Positions 54,635-63,191 of a DNA stretch of 64,000 nucleotides are shown one piece after another. The DNA is taken from assembly GCF_030348765.1 (NCBI RefSeq), contig NZ_JAUCEU010000007.1:4337501-4401500 (forward strand), read 5' to 3'. The position numbers and the translations under genes were made by a program. Position 1 is the first letter of the stretch. Each line of letters opens with the position of its first letter. This DNA is from Neobacillus sp. CF12 (GTDB taxonomy: Bacteria; Bacillota; Bacilli; Bacillales; Cytobacillaceae). Under the pieces are notes generated by a model. The model was not told the origin of the DNA, searched no databases, and worked only from the letters and a program-made list of their open reading frames with translations.

Positions 54635-55705
54635 ATGGTGAATGCAAGTTTGGTCGCCGATTTGCTTGGGAAGCTTGAGGAAGAAAAGGACCAATGGATT
54701 TACAATGCGATTGAGCGGTTTGATGGTCAAAAGGTTGAGAAGGGTCAGGGGCTAAATGAACCTGAAAATCAAATTGTGCTCATTAAAAAAATCGAGCAGG
54801 GCATTCGCCAGCAGAAGAGTCTCGAACTCGAGCAGCTAGAGATTGAGATGAAGACGTTGGAAGAAGGCATGCCGGATAAACAGCGAACGCTTGAAAACTT
54901 GGAGTCCACCGTTGATTTTTTGCAAAAGGAAGTTGCGCTTTACGAGGGTGAACTGGGGCGCTTGGATAAGATTCAGTTGGAAAAATTCCAGTGCTTGTTA
55001 GATGAGAGGTTTGAATTTGATAAAAAGAATCAAGTAGTATTTAAGGAACGAAAAATATCCAAGTTAATGGAGAGTTATCAACTGGTTGAGATGGAAATGC
55101 TAGAGTTTTATCAAAAGCAGCTTTCTGAGATTTGGCTGTTGTTGACGCGGAGCATGGAGAATACCGCTACCACCGCTAAGTTTGATTTTGAAATCAATCC
55201 ACCAATAATGGGTTTGGGTTTGAAGCATGGCCGGGGCTTGGATCACTATATAAAGCTAGGAAATTTTGAAGAGGATTTTCGGATTGTGCATGATACATTG
55301 GCAGGGAATAACAATCGTGTTTACGAATATTATTTCAACCAGATTAACCAGTTTCAACTGAATGCTAAAGCAGAGATCATGCAGCTATTTAATAGAAAGA
55401 ACGAGCACAGGTTATTAGCTGAAGAAAAGTTACTAGAGCTGCGGGAAAAGAAAAAGCAAAATGATGCGCGTTTTTTAGAACTCCAGGATAAGTTGGAAAA
55501 AGCGAAGCAGGAATGGGAACGGGATTCGCTGCGGCCCAAAGTGCTGGAGGATATTTTAAAAGAAGAGTTTGTAAAAGCTGTGGCAGGGTGGCAGGAGAAG
55601 TTGTTCGCAAGGGATACTTCTGATGAGGAACGCTGGGTCTATCACCAGTACTGCCAAATTATTCTAAAGCAAGCGGAGAGGATTATTGGATATGAGTACT
55701 TCTAA
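54635..55705 (+). CDS. Coiled-coil cytosolic protein, unknown
   Basis: A 356-aa protein, highly charged and predicted to be mostly helical. It has long heptad-like runs near 35-150 (EQLEIEMKTLEEGMPDKQR...) and 255-320 (KLLELREKKKQNDARF...), and a less charged central region with FDFEINPPIMGLGLKHGRGLD. No signal, membrane segment, P-loop or nuclease motif is visible. The ATG at 54635 follows TAGGAG. The frame open from 54551 starts in a REP half. Its stop codon overlaps the start region of the next gene, with which it forms a two-gene unit. I do not recognise a family. Confidence 0.7.
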   Translation: MVNASLVADLLGKLEEEKDQWIYNAIERFDGQKVEKGQGLNEPENQIVLIKKIEQGIRQQKSLELEQLEIEMKTLEEGMPDKQRTLENLESTVDFLQKEVALYEGELGRLDKIQLEKFQCLLDERFEFDKKNQVVFKERKISKLMESYQLVEMEMLEFYQKQLSEIWLLLTRSMENTATTAKFDFEINPPIMGLGLKHGRGLDHYIKLGNFEEDFRIVHDTLAGNNNRVYEYYFNQINQFQLNAKAEIMQLFNRKNEHRLLAEEKLLELREKKKQNDARFLELQDKLEKAKQEWERDSLRPKVLEDILKEEFVKAVAGWQEKLFARDTSDEERWVYHQYCQIILKQAERIIGYEYF

Positions 55706-56435
55706 TACCATTGATGAGAACTATCAAGAGGCGATTCAATCACTTAAGAAAATTAATAACGAACTTTTCTATGATGACCTGAAGAAGTTGATGAAAGACC
55801 GTGAAGAAACTATTGCGGGACTTAGTGAAGAGGTCTATGAGTCTATTGAAAATATGCAGAGATCGATGAACACCTTTCCTGTTCAGGTTAGTGATCAGTT
55901 GAAGGAAGAGGTCTTTGACCCGCAGACTCAGTTGTTTAATCAGGGGATGGAACGGTTTGATGAAAATATCCTGGTACTGGAAAAAAAGATTGCCTTTTGG
56001 CACCAGCAATACCAGGAATATATGGAGAAGACGGAAAAACTGTTGGCTGATGCCAAAGGGTTTCAGCAGGAAGATCAAGAGTTTATCGTCAAAGAGAGTG
56101 AAAGGGTGCTGAAGGTTGTTCGGCAACTGACGGAAGATTTGAGTGAACAGTCGGCCGTATTGAATGTGAAATATGAAGTGGTGAGCGAACGATTAGGTAT
56201 GATATTAAAGGATCTGACGTATGTTAGAGACAGACAAAAAATCGAATTTCAGGAACAACATGAGCTGGTTGTTCAGGTCCAAAGAGATTTAAAGGATAAG
56301 TGGGAAGAAAAGTGGAAGCAGAGTGTTGAAAGTAGTGTCCGGAGAGAACGAGTGTTTAAAAAGTGGCTGATGGGGCTAGCAGTTGGACAAGGAGTTTCGG
56401 TTTTATTGATGGTTTTGTATTTTATTTTGAAGTAA
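55692..56435 (+). CDS. C-tail-anchored coiled-coil protein, unknown
   Basis: A 247-aa helical, acidic protein with coiled-coil stretches through about 15-215 and a single C-terminal membrane segment (WLMGLAVGQGVSVLLMVLYFIL), so it would sit in the cytosol tethered to the membrane. The ATG is within the last codons of the preceding gene (14-base overlap), so the two are translationally coupled. The pair suggests a membrane-bound scaffold with a soluble partner. No family recognised. Confidence 0.7.
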   Translation: MSTSNTIDENYQEAIQSLKKINNELFYDDLKKLMKDREETIAGLSEEVYESIENMQRSMNTFPVQVSDQLKEEVFDPQTQLFNQGMERFDENILVLEKKIAFWHQQYQEYMEKTEKLLADAKGFQQEDQEFIVKESERVLKVVRQLTEDLSEQSAVLNVKYEVVSERLGMILKDLTYVRDRQKIEFQEQHELVVQVQRDLKDKWEEKWKQSVESSVRRERVFKKWLMGLAVGQGVSVLLMVLYFILK

Positions 56436-56628
56436 GGTGGAAGGCTTGTTCTTGGAATGAGGGTAGGTCTATTTTTTAAAAAAATTGGTCGTTTAATTTC
56501 TTGTAAAGGTGGGTAATTAAAAGGGGAGTAGATAACTTGCATCTCTATTTTAGTTTTTATTAATTGGTCGTATTGGAGTGGTTCAATTTTTAAGAGATTG
56601 TAACTATTGGACTATTTTCACGAAAACA

Positions 56629-56655
56629 GGAAACGTTTTCAATGTTTGAAACGTT
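56629..56655. promoter_or_regulatory. Two AAACGTTT-type elements before the lipoprotein gene
   Basis: GGAAACGTTTTCA (56629-56641) and TTGAAACGTTTAA resemble cre/LacI-family half-sites with 12 of 14 matches at best. They lie about 40-60 bases before the lipoprotein start. Weak evidence. Confidence 0.3.
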
Positions 56656-56691
56656 TAATAGATAGAGCTAATTTTGGGAGGTAATATAAAG

Positions 56692-57384
56692 ATGAAGCAT
56701 GGTTTAATTTTGATCACTTTTTTGATGTTAATGGCTGCGTGTTCTTCAGAAGATGTTTCTCAGAGCAAGGTAGATACTACCAATGAATTACCTCCACAAA
56801 CTATCACCTTAGAGCCAACCCAATTGATTACTGAAAATGAAATGATTGAGAGCAGTCAAGATATTCAACTGACAAACAGTGTAAATAATAACAATGTTAA
56901 AAACGAAAGTATAATTTCTTCTCAAACGGTAGAAGAAGAGGAACCTGAAATTCAAACCCTATCACAGGAATCCTCGGAACCTCTAGTGGAGGCAAAGGAA
57001 GAAACACCTGCCGAGGATTACATAATGATCGGAGATACGAAATATATTAATTTGATGCATGAAGAGAAATTTCAGGAATGGATAAGTGTTGCGGAGAAAT
57101 ATGGGGCAACTCTTTATGCGATTCCATATTCTGATGTTTTTGCCATTATGAAAGATGAAGAGGTGCTCGTCGGTATGAGCACTGGGGTTGCCAGTGCTAC
57201 GGCAAACCATATTGATATTCTATGTGATTTGATGGTAGATCAAGGAGAGACTGCAGAAAAAATTATAGAAGGTATCAAACAGGTAGCTCAAACGGGAGAA
57301 AGTATTCACTTGGTAGGTCCACAGGAATTTGGCGATGATTTTACAATTGAAAAGCAGGATGAGTGGATCGTCGTTTCATGGTGA
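56692..57384 (+). CDS. Lipoprotein of unknown function
   Basis: A 230-aa lipoprotein: lipobox LMAACS (Cys about 15), then a Ser/Glu/Thr-rich spacer (about 20-110), then a compact C-terminal domain of about 115 residues (YIMIGDTKYINLMHEEKFQEWISVAEKYG..., ...GVASATANHIDILCDLMVDQGETAEKI...). The layout suggests a surface-exposed domain on a flexible stalk. The ATG follows GGGAGGTAA. The frame open from 56674 is rejected. No family recognised. Confidence 0.72.
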   Translation: MKHGLILITFLMLMAACSSEDVSQSKVDTTNELPPQTITLEPTQLITENEMIESSQDIQLTNSVNNNNVKNESIISSQTVEEEEPEIQTLSQESSEPLVEAKEETPAEDYIMIGDTKYINLMHEEKFQEWISVAEKYGATLYAIPYSDVFAIMKDEEVLVGMSTGVASATANHIDILCDLMVDQGETAEKIIEGIKQVAQTGESIHLVGPQEFGDDFTIEKQDEWIVVSW

Positions 57385-57389
57385 GGAAG

Positions 57390-57418
57390 AAGGGGAGGTT
57401 TTCTAGCCTCTCTTTTTT
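57390..57418 (+). terminator. Probable terminator of the lipoprotein gene
   Basis: AGGGGAGG can pair with CCTCTCTT (with G-U pairs) around TTTTCTAG, followed by TTTTTT, directly after the stop codon. Confidence 0.55.
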
Positions 57419-57544
57419 GTATGAGTGAAAAATCAATAAATTGGATATATAATGAAACTAATTGCATTTCTCAATGCAGAAGCTTATACCTTAAAAAGTT
57501 TGTTACATAACAAGGACACCTCTTAAAAGAAAGGTTGATTTGTA

Positions 57545-57919
57545 ATGAAGAATTCTCTAAAAGAGAAGGCTGTGTTATTTTTGCAACTGGCTGCATCGGG
57601 GGAAGTGCACGAAGCATACCAAAGGTACACTGGATCGGATTTCCGCCATCATAATCCCTATTTCCGTGGAGATGCTAACTCTCTAATGCTCGCAATGAAA
57701 GAGAACGCTATCAAGAATCCTCATAAAGTCCTTGAGGTAAAACGTGTAATGGGAGATGGGGATCTTGTGGCCGTTCACTCTCATGTAAAGCAAAACCAAA
57801 ATGACCTTGGGATAGCTGTTGTCCATATTTTCCGCTTCCATAACAACCTTATCGTCGAACTATGGGATGTGGGTCAGCAGATACCGGAGAATTCTCCTAA
57901 TGAGAATGGCGTGTTCTGA
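57545..57919 (+). CDS. SnoaL/NTF2-like protein
   Basis: A 124-aa protein with the cone-shaped NTF2-like pattern: an N-terminal helical part, FRHHNPYFRGD, a long HSHVK-type strand and a final ELWDVGQQIPE. These proteins act as small enzymes or binding modules; the substrate is unknown. The ATG is preceded by AAAGAAAGG. It is monocistronic. Confidence 0.75.
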   Translation: MKNSLKEKAVLFLQLAASGEVHEAYQRYTGSDFRHHNPYFRGDANSLMLAMKENAIKNPHKVLEVKRVMGDGDLVAVHSHVKQNQNDLGIAVVHIFRFHNNLIVELWDVGQQIPENSPNENGVF

Positions 57920-57971
57920 TGCAGAATATTGTTGTTATGAAACTGGGTTTTCTTTGAACAAAGAGTTGTGG

Positions 57972-58024
57972 TGGTGTTATAGTATATCGCAGTTGAGCCA
58001 TGAGAACCGTCCCCATGGCACCTA
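57972..58024. repeat. Right half-REP with an extended conserved flank
   Basis: It ends CCATGAGAACCGTCCCCATGG and includes AGTATATCGCAGTT upstream. The same about 50-base unit recurs at 60353-60404, so the mobile unit here is longer than the palindromic half. It lies directly before the aminopeptidase ribosome site. Confidence 0.75.
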
Positions 58025-58045
58025 TTTTTTTTGAGGAGGAGTACC

Positions 58046-59278
58046 ATGAAGAGTTTTGAAGAGAAGTTGGATCAATATGCTGAACTCGTAGTTAAGATAG
58101 GTCTAAACATTCAAAAAGGACAGAGATTACTAATCAATTCTCCTATTGAAAGTGCTGATTTCACACGGAGAGTAACGAAATATGCTTATGAATACGGGTG
58201 TAGTCGAGTGTTTGTCGACTGGGTTGATACTGATTTGAATAGAATACATTATTTAAACGCATCGGATGACGTTTTAAAAAATTTCATCCAACCATGGGAA
58301 ATTGATAAGTTCAATAGCCTGGCAGATCAGAATGATTGTATGCTATATATTGCAGGTACCGATCCTAGTGCATACGCAAATATCCCACCTGAACGTATTA
58401 TGTACGTTCAAAAAAATGGGGCTGAAAAACTGCAAACCTTGTCTCAAAAAAGACTAAGGGGGGAAGTGCCCTGGGCGATCATCGGTGTACCAACGGAAGC
58501 TTGGGCAGTAAGTATTTATCCAGAGTTGCAAAAAGATGAAGCCGTATCTGCTTTATGGGAAGCGATTTTTAAAACAGTAAGAGTCGATCAACCAGATCCA
58601 ATCGCTGCGTGGCAGGAACATTCAGCTACCCTTACAAAGAAAGTGGATTATCTGAACGAACAAAAGTTTAAGACGCTTCATTATAAATCAAAAGGAACAA
58701 ATCTTACAATCGATCTACATCCTGATCATAAATGGATAGGTGGTGGACATCAATCCACTTTTGGTACCACCTACATTCCAAACCTTCCAACAGAAGAAGT
58801 GTTTACGACTCCTCATAAATTAGGAGTAAACGGTACTGTCGCTAGTACAAAACCTTTATCTGCTTTAGGAAACTTAATCGAGAACTTTACACTCACGTTT
58901 AAAGAAGGAAAAGTGGTGGATTTTTCTGCAGAAAAAGGATACGAGACGTTAAAACAGCTTCTTAGTATGGATGAAGGTATGTTATACCTTGGTGAAGTAG
59001 CGCTCGTCCCACATGATTCACCGATTTCGAATTCGGGTATTATCTTTAATAATACATTGTTTGATGAAAATGCCTCTTGCCACCTGGCGATTGGAAACGC
59101 CATTTCCATGGCACTTAATGATGCTAAAAATATAAGCTTAGAGGATTATGAGAAAAAAGGCATTAACCATAGCAATGGACACACTGACTTTATGATTGGT
59201 TCAGCCGACCTCGAGATAGAAGCTGAATATCATGATGGAAGAAAAGTTCCCCTGTTTAAAAATGGAAACTGGGCTTAA
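58046..59278 (+). CDS. M29-family aminopeptidase (AmpS/PepS-like)
   Basis: A 410-aa cytosolic metallo-aminopeptidase of family M29. The characteristic segments are LLINSPIESADFTRRVTKYAYEYG near 32-55, IGVPTEAWA near 146, WIGGGHQSTFGTTYIPNLPTEEVFTTP near 233-258 with the metal-binding Glu, LGEVALVPHDSPI near 313 and a C-terminal HTDFMIGS with the metal-binding His and Asp. The ATG at 58046 follows GAGGAGGA. A TTG at 58031 is in the site and is rejected. A REP hairpin separates it from the convergent gene. Confidence 0.88.
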   Translation: MKSFEEKLDQYAELVVKIGLNIQKGQRLLINSPIESADFTRRVTKYAYEYGCSRVFVDWVDTDLNRIHYLNASDDVLKNFIQPWEIDKFNSLADQNDCMLYIAGTDPSAYANIPPERIMYVQKNGAEKLQTLSQKRLRGEVPWAIIGVPTEAWAVSIYPELQKDEAVSALWEAIFKTVRVDQPDPIAAWQEHSATLTKKVDYLNEQKFKTLHYKSKGTNLTIDLHPDHKWIGGGHQSTFGTTYIPNLPTEEVFTTPHKLGVNGTVASTKPLSALGNLIENFTLTFKEGKVVDFSAEKGYETLKQLLSMDEGMLYLGEVALVPHDSPISNSGIIFNNTLFDENASCHLAIGNAISMALNDAKNISLEDYEKKGINHSNGHTDFMIGSADLEIEAEYHDGRKVPLFKNGNWA

Positions 59279-59285
59279 ACATGAC

Positions 59286-59332
59286 AGGGGGACGGTTCTG
59301 GTGGCTTTTTGAGCCACCAGAACCGTCCCTGC
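59286..59332. repeat. REP forming a near-perfect hairpin between convergent genes
   Basis: GGGACGGTTCTGGTGGCT pairs completely with AGCCACCAGAACCGTCCC around TTTTG. It fills most of the 62-bp gap between the aminopeptidase and the effector-binding-protein genes. Confidence 0.88.
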
Positions 59333-59340
59333 GGTGTCAT

Positions 59341-59787
59341 TCATGTTGTGATTGGTAAATAAATCTCTACTTCTTCCACACCATTTTCCATTGGATGGTA
59401 GGTTTCGATAATATAAGCTTCAAGATCCCTTTTATATCCTTGGTTATTTGTCCACTTCAATAAAATGTTATGTAAGTTACCGATATTATTTATTTCGCCC
59501 CTTGTCGTGACATAGTCGTGTGTCGTTTCGATATAATCCATCCCAACTGGAACTTTATTTAGAGGCTCATTAACCATTACTCCTACATAATAGTTACCTT
59601 CCAGATGGTCGGCATCCCTTTTAGGTTCGAAGAGTGCTATTTCAGTACCCGAATGATTTTCAATTTCATCTAAACGACCTAGAAATTGTTGGGCAAGTTT
59701 TGGAATCTCAGTACCAAAATGAGCAAATGTTCCACTGCCTTTTATGCCTAAAACTCTGAATGTTTTCTTAACTGTTTTACATTCCAT
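59341..59787 (-). CDS. GyrI/AraC effector-binding-like protein
   Basis: A 148-aa stand-alone effector-binding domain. The KTVKKTFRVLGIKGSG opening, a mid-domain YYVGVMVNEPLNKVPVGMDYIETTHDY and a final LEAYIIETYHPMENGVEEVEIYLPI are typical of GyrI-like or Rob C-terminal domains that bind hydrophobic cations. The ATG (minus strand, 59785-59787) follows GGGAGGA. A TTG 15 bases upstream is in frame. Confidence 0.78.
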   Translation of the reverse strand: MECKTVKKTFRVLGIKGSGTFAHFGTEIPKLAQQFLGRLDEIENHSGTEIALFEPKRDADHLEGNYYVGVMVNEPLNKVPVGMDYIETTHDYVTTRGEINNIGNLHNILLKWTNNQGYKRDLEAYIIETYHPMENGVEEVEIYLPITT

Positions 59788-59848
59788 CAACGATCCTCCC
59801 AATGATTAAACATCACTTGTATTCTAGTTTTCTTCAATTATAAAAAAT

Positions 59849-60226
59849 CTATTGGCAAACTCCTAAAGGATTATCATCCGGATCATAGAAAGTAAAAAAT
59901 TTTGTGGTTCCTTCTCCACCAATCGGATTCACTTTTACATTCTTTTGGAGTAACAGTTTGTGGGTTTCTTCTATATCGGTAGGAATGAAATTATAATATT
60001 TCCCCACCCCAAATTTATTTTCTGGAAACTTCATTGGTTGATGATTTAACGTTCTAACCAGACATACTACTGTCGGAGATTGTTCTCCAATCTTCATTAC
60101 AGCTGCCTCTTCTTCTATGTAGATTACTTTAAATCCCAATATATCTTCATACCATTTGGCTGATCGTTCCGGGTCTTTAACAGGTATAAAAACTCCTTCC
60201 ATCCCCCTTAAAAGTGGATTGGCCAT
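59849..60226 (-). CDS. VOC-family (glyoxalase-like) protein
   Basis: A 125-aa VOC fold: MEGVFIPVKDPERSAKWYEDILGFKVI near 9-35 and a late FFTFYDPDDNPLGVCQ, the usual first and last strands of a glyoxalase/dioxygenase module. The ATG (minus) follows AGGAGG. It may be co-transcribed with the effector-binding gene 46 bases downstream. The substrate is unknown. Confidence 0.82.
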   Translation of the reverse strand: MANPLLRGMEGVFIPVKDPERSAKWYEDILGFKVIYIEEEAAVMKIGEQSPTVVCLVRTLNHQPMKFPENKFGVGKYYNFIPTDIEETHKLLLQKNVKVNPIGGEGTTKFFTFYDPDDNPLGVCQ

Positions 60227-60352
60227 ATATTCTACCTCCTTGTGGGATTTGTATTAAATTTACATTTCGATAAATCTTTGAAAGTTCCTCCTCCAGATTT
60301 TTATTAAACAGCACCCCGTCTCATATCATTTTATTGAAACAAAGGGTGGCTG

Positions 60353-60404
60353 TAGTGTTGAAGTATATCGCAGTTTGACCATGAGAACCGTCCCCATGGT
60401 ACCT
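60353..60404. repeat. Right half-REP, second copy of the extended unit
   Basis: It shares GTGTT, AGTATATCGCAGTT and CCATGAGAACCGTCCCCATGG with 57972-58024. It ends 4 bases before the stop codon of the minus-strand gene at 60409. Confidence 0.75.
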
Positions 60405-60408
60405 CAAA

Positions 60409-60900
60409 TTAACACAAAACAATTATTTTATAGGGTGTCGTTTGGGCTGGAATGCTGAATGTGGCAGGGCCATATACAACAAGAAGATTTCGGTTAGCAG
60501 GACTCAATGTAAAAGATTGATCGTTTTGTAATAATAAAGGAGTATAACTGGAGATATTCAATTGTAACTGACCATCGCTACTCACGAGCTGGCTGTTAAA
60601 ATAGTCTACCTTTACATTTTGATAAGGGTTATTTTTTACAATTATGAGTGCTTGATATTGTGGCGGGTAAATAAGAATAACAGGTACATTGACATCATAA
60701 TAACCCGTTACATGGTCTCCAACTGAAACCATAACACGGTCAAGAAAATACGTTGTTGGACTTATAACGAAATTTACGATTGAACCCTCTTCTCCTACTA
60801 AGGACATTAATTTAAAACATCCATTTAACTCCTCATCTGAACCTGCTAAATAATCCTGAATCATTGTCACTGTTCCCGAAAAAGAACCGTATTTCTTCAT
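60409..60900 (-). CDS. Uncharacterised beta-rich protein
   Basis: A 163-aa protein without a signal or membrane segment, predicted to be mostly beta-strand (NFVISPTTYFLDRVMVSVGDHVTGYYDVNVPVIL..., then NNPYQNVKVDYFNSQLVSSDGQLQL..., ending FSIPAQTTPYKIIVLC). The sequence suggests an OB-like or small beta-barrel module. The ATG (minus) follows AGGGGAAAT. It is divergent from the FG-GAP-like gene at 61102, which may be a functional partner. I recognise it only as a Bacillus hypothetical. Confidence 0.65.
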   Translation of the reverse strand: MKKYGSFSGTVTMIQDYLAGSDEELNGCFKLMSLVGEEGSIVNFVISPTTYFLDRVMVSVGDHVTGYYDVNVPVILIYPPQYQALIIVKNNPYQNVKVDYFNSQLVSSDGQLQLNISSYTPLLLQNDQSFTLSPANRNLLVVYGPATFSIPAQTTPYKIIVLC

Positions 60901-61101
60901 TATTTCCCCTCCATTTTGATGAATCCTTAACCCAATCCAATCCTCCGGAAACTTCGAGAGCGAGGAGCGTATAATATCTTAATTTTTAATTCAGTTGGTC
61001 TTATTAATTTTATGATGCAAGTAATTAGATATTCTTAATGAAGGCTGGATAATGGACCGTTTGAAAAAGATGAGGGTCGTCCTCATGAAAAGGAGTATGC
61101 T

Positions 61102-61812
61102 ATGTATAACTATTATTCTAGGACAACGATGAATCAGGACAGTATTGTTGCGTTTGCACGTGGTGATGTAACGGGGGATCGAGTACCTGATAATGTCTAT
61201 TTAACCGGAATCAAGACCCCAGCTAGTCCATTTACCCAAAATATCACCCTGAATGTTCAAGATGGAAGGACTGGCGAGGTAAGAAATGTTCCGCTTCGTG
61301 AAAATGCCGGCTACAATCCTACGATATTCTTGGGGGATTTTACTGGCAATAGAGTAGATGATATTTTAATAAGTATTGCTACAGGTGGCAGCGGGGGAAT
61401 CATGTACCACTATATTTATTCTTTTTTGGAAAATACCCCTCAATTACTATTTGATTTCAATGTATACAATGAGCAATACCAATATGAAGTTACGTATCAA
61501 GACCATTTCAAAGTGGAAGTGGTCAGTAAGATTAATAATAAAAAGTACTTAATAGACATTTCAACAAGAGGTGCTGAGTATTTAAATGAAATATATGATG
61601 CAAACGGTAAACTGAAAAGTCCTATTACTGGTTTCGTAAATCCTCTAAGCGGCTTATATCCCGTAGATTTTGATTCAAATAGAGTGTATGAGCTTTTGGC
61701 GTATCAAAAAATTGCAGGAAGATATAATGCGGATTCTTTAGGGTATGTTTTGAACACTTTAGGATGGAAGGATAATAGGTTTGTTTTGCAAAATCAAAAT
61801 GTAGCGATCTAG
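61102..61812 (+). CDS. FG-GAP/VCBS-repeat-like protein
   Basis: A 236-aa protein with two visible beta-propeller-type calcium motifs, FARGDVTGDRVPDNVYL near 14-30 and FLGDFTGNRVDDILISIA near 71-88, plus a weaker third near 200 (GLYPVDFDSNRVYELL). There is no signal peptide, so export would need another route. The ATG follows AAAAGGAG. Such proteins occur in the coat or outer layers of spores and in cell-surface loci, but the role here is unknown. Confidence 0.7.
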   Translation: MYNYYSRTTMNQDSIVAFARGDVTGDRVPDNVYLTGIKTPASPFTQNITLNVQDGRTGEVRNVPLRENAGYNPTIFLGDFTGNRVDDILISIATGGSGGIMYHYIYSFLENTPQLLFDFNVYNEQYQYEVTYQDHFKVEVVSKINNKKYLIDISTRGAEYLNEIYDANGKLKSPITGFVNPLSGLYPVDFDSNRVYELLAYQKIAGRYNADSLGYVLNTLGWKDNRFVLQNQNVAI

Positions 61813-61852
61813 GATGTTAATAAAAGATCAAATATCTCTCATTTTCAGTGAC

Positions 61853-61868
61853 TGTACTAAATAGTACA
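61853..61868. promoter_or_regulatory. Palindrome upstream of the uracil permease-like gene
   Basis: TGTACTA-AA-TAGTACA, with arms that match exactly, lies about 80 bases before the permease start. It could be an operator for the nearby TetR-type regulator. Confidence 0.4.
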
Positions 61869-61945
61869 AGAGTCATAAGGCTATATCAAATCGCATATTA
61901 TTTGATAATCGTAGCATTATCTTGTTAATGAGGGGGGAAACAGAG

Positions 61946-63139
61946 TTGAAAAAGTTTCTAAGCGCAATACCATTATCATTTCAACATTTGTTTGCGATGT
62001 TTGGTGCAACCGTTTTGGTGCCGGCCCTCACCGGTCTTGACCCAGGAAGTGCACTTATTGCCAGTGGTGTAGGAACGTTGATTTTCCATCTTATTACACG
62101 CGGAAAGGTACCTACTTATCTAGGTTCATCCTTTGCTTTTATTGCTCCACTTGCGTTGTATGTTGGGGAGTTGAACTCACCGGGTCAAGCCGTGGCTGGT
62201 CTTATCAGTGTATCCGTTGTTTATGCACTCGTATCACTCATTATAGCAACTGTTGGCTTTGAAAAAGTGCGAAAGGTGATTCCGCCAGTCGTCGTCGGAC
62301 CGGTTGTCAGCATTATCGGGCTTGCCTTGGCGACAACGGCTGTCACCAATATGGCATCGGTAAGTTGGGATGCTGCCATCGTGAGCCTTCTTGCTGCCAT
62401 TATTGCGACAATAGCTGGCACCAAGGTGATCCGTCTCTTTCCGATCATCATCGGACTTTTAGTCGGGTATGTTTATTCTGCTGTGCGCGGCTATGTTGAA
62501 TTTCAAAGCATTGCGGATGCACCTGTTTTCGCGCTGCCGCATTTTGTGATGCCGGAGTTCACATGGGCTGTCATCCTTGGCATGGCACCGATTGCACTTG
62601 TTACCATTATTGAAGACTTAGGTCATATGTTTGTATTAAACGAAATCACTGGAAAAGACGTAACAAAAAACCCTGGCTTCGGGCGTATTCTTGTGGGGAA
62701 TGGTCTTGCTACCCTTTTCTCCGGATTCATCGGTGGACCGGCGCAAACCACTTATGCTGAAAACCTCGGGGTTCTAGCCATCACACGCCAGTTCTCCAGT
62801 AGGATTATTCAAGGCGCTGCGGTTCTTTCGATTCTTCTTGGCTTGTTCGGTAAAGTTGGAGCGGTAATCCAATCCATTCCCGTTGCCGTGATGGGCGGCA
62901 TATGTATCTTGTTGTTTGGTATGATTGCTGCAATGGGGATCCGTCATCTCATTGAGGAAAAAGTAAGTCTTGCTAATATGAAAAATTTAGTCATTGTTGC
63001 GATCATCTTCATTATAGGAATTGGATTAGCTCATAATGGTATCGCCTACGCTACCATTGCGGGATTGCTCATCCATTGGCTCGTACCCGATTTCACAACA
63101 AAGAACGAAAACGATTTGGCGACAAAGAACGAAAATTAA
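61946..63139 (+). CDS. Uracil/xanthine permease family transporter (NCS2, UraA-like)
   Basis: A 397-aa transporter of the NCS2 family. [21 protein letters not shown] near the N-terminus, [25 protein letters not shown] and the late [31 protein letters not shown] and [17 protein letters not shown] segments are the UraA signatures, with about 12 to 14 helices. It would bring in uracil, probably by proton symport. The TTG at 61946 is chosen because GAGGGGGGA precedes it. The frame opens at 61922. A terminator follows. No PyrR-type leader motif was seen. Confidence 0.88.
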   Translation: MKKFLSAIPLSFQHLFAMFGATVLVPALTGLDPGSALIASGVGTLIFHLITRGKVPTYLGSSFAFIAPLALYVGELNSPGQAVAGLISVSVVYALVSLIIATVGFEKVRKVIPPVVVGPVVSIIGLALATTAVTNMASVSWDAAIVSLLAAIIATIAGTKVIRLFPIIIGLLVGYVYSAVRGYVEFQSIADAPVFALPHFVMPEFTWAVILGMAPIALVTIIEDLGHMFVLNEITGKDVTKNPGFGRILVGNGLATLFSGFIGGPAQTTYAENLGVLAITRQFSSRIIQGAAVLSILLGLFGKVGAVIQSIPVAVMGGICILLFGMIAAMGIRHLIEEKVSLANMKNLVIVAIIFIIGIGLAHNGIAYATIAGLLIHWLVPDFTTKNENDLATKNEN

Positions 63140-63149
63140 AATGAGAAAT

Positions 63150-63186
63150 CCATTCCAACCATTTGAGCGGAATGGCTTTTTTTTTT
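63150..63186 (+). terminator. Terminator of the permease gene
   Basis: CCATTCC / GGAATGG around a 12-nt loop, followed by a run of nine T. Confidence 0.85.
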
Positions 63187-63191
63187 GAATC

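Noticed and set aside
30567..60404. REP copies considered as a CRISPR array
   Set aside because: They are kilobases apart, palindromic and without regular spacers; no cas genes are present.
61813..61945. PyrR-type RNA leader before the uracil permease-like gene
   Set aside because: No PyrR-binding loop or antiterminator/terminator pair was visible.
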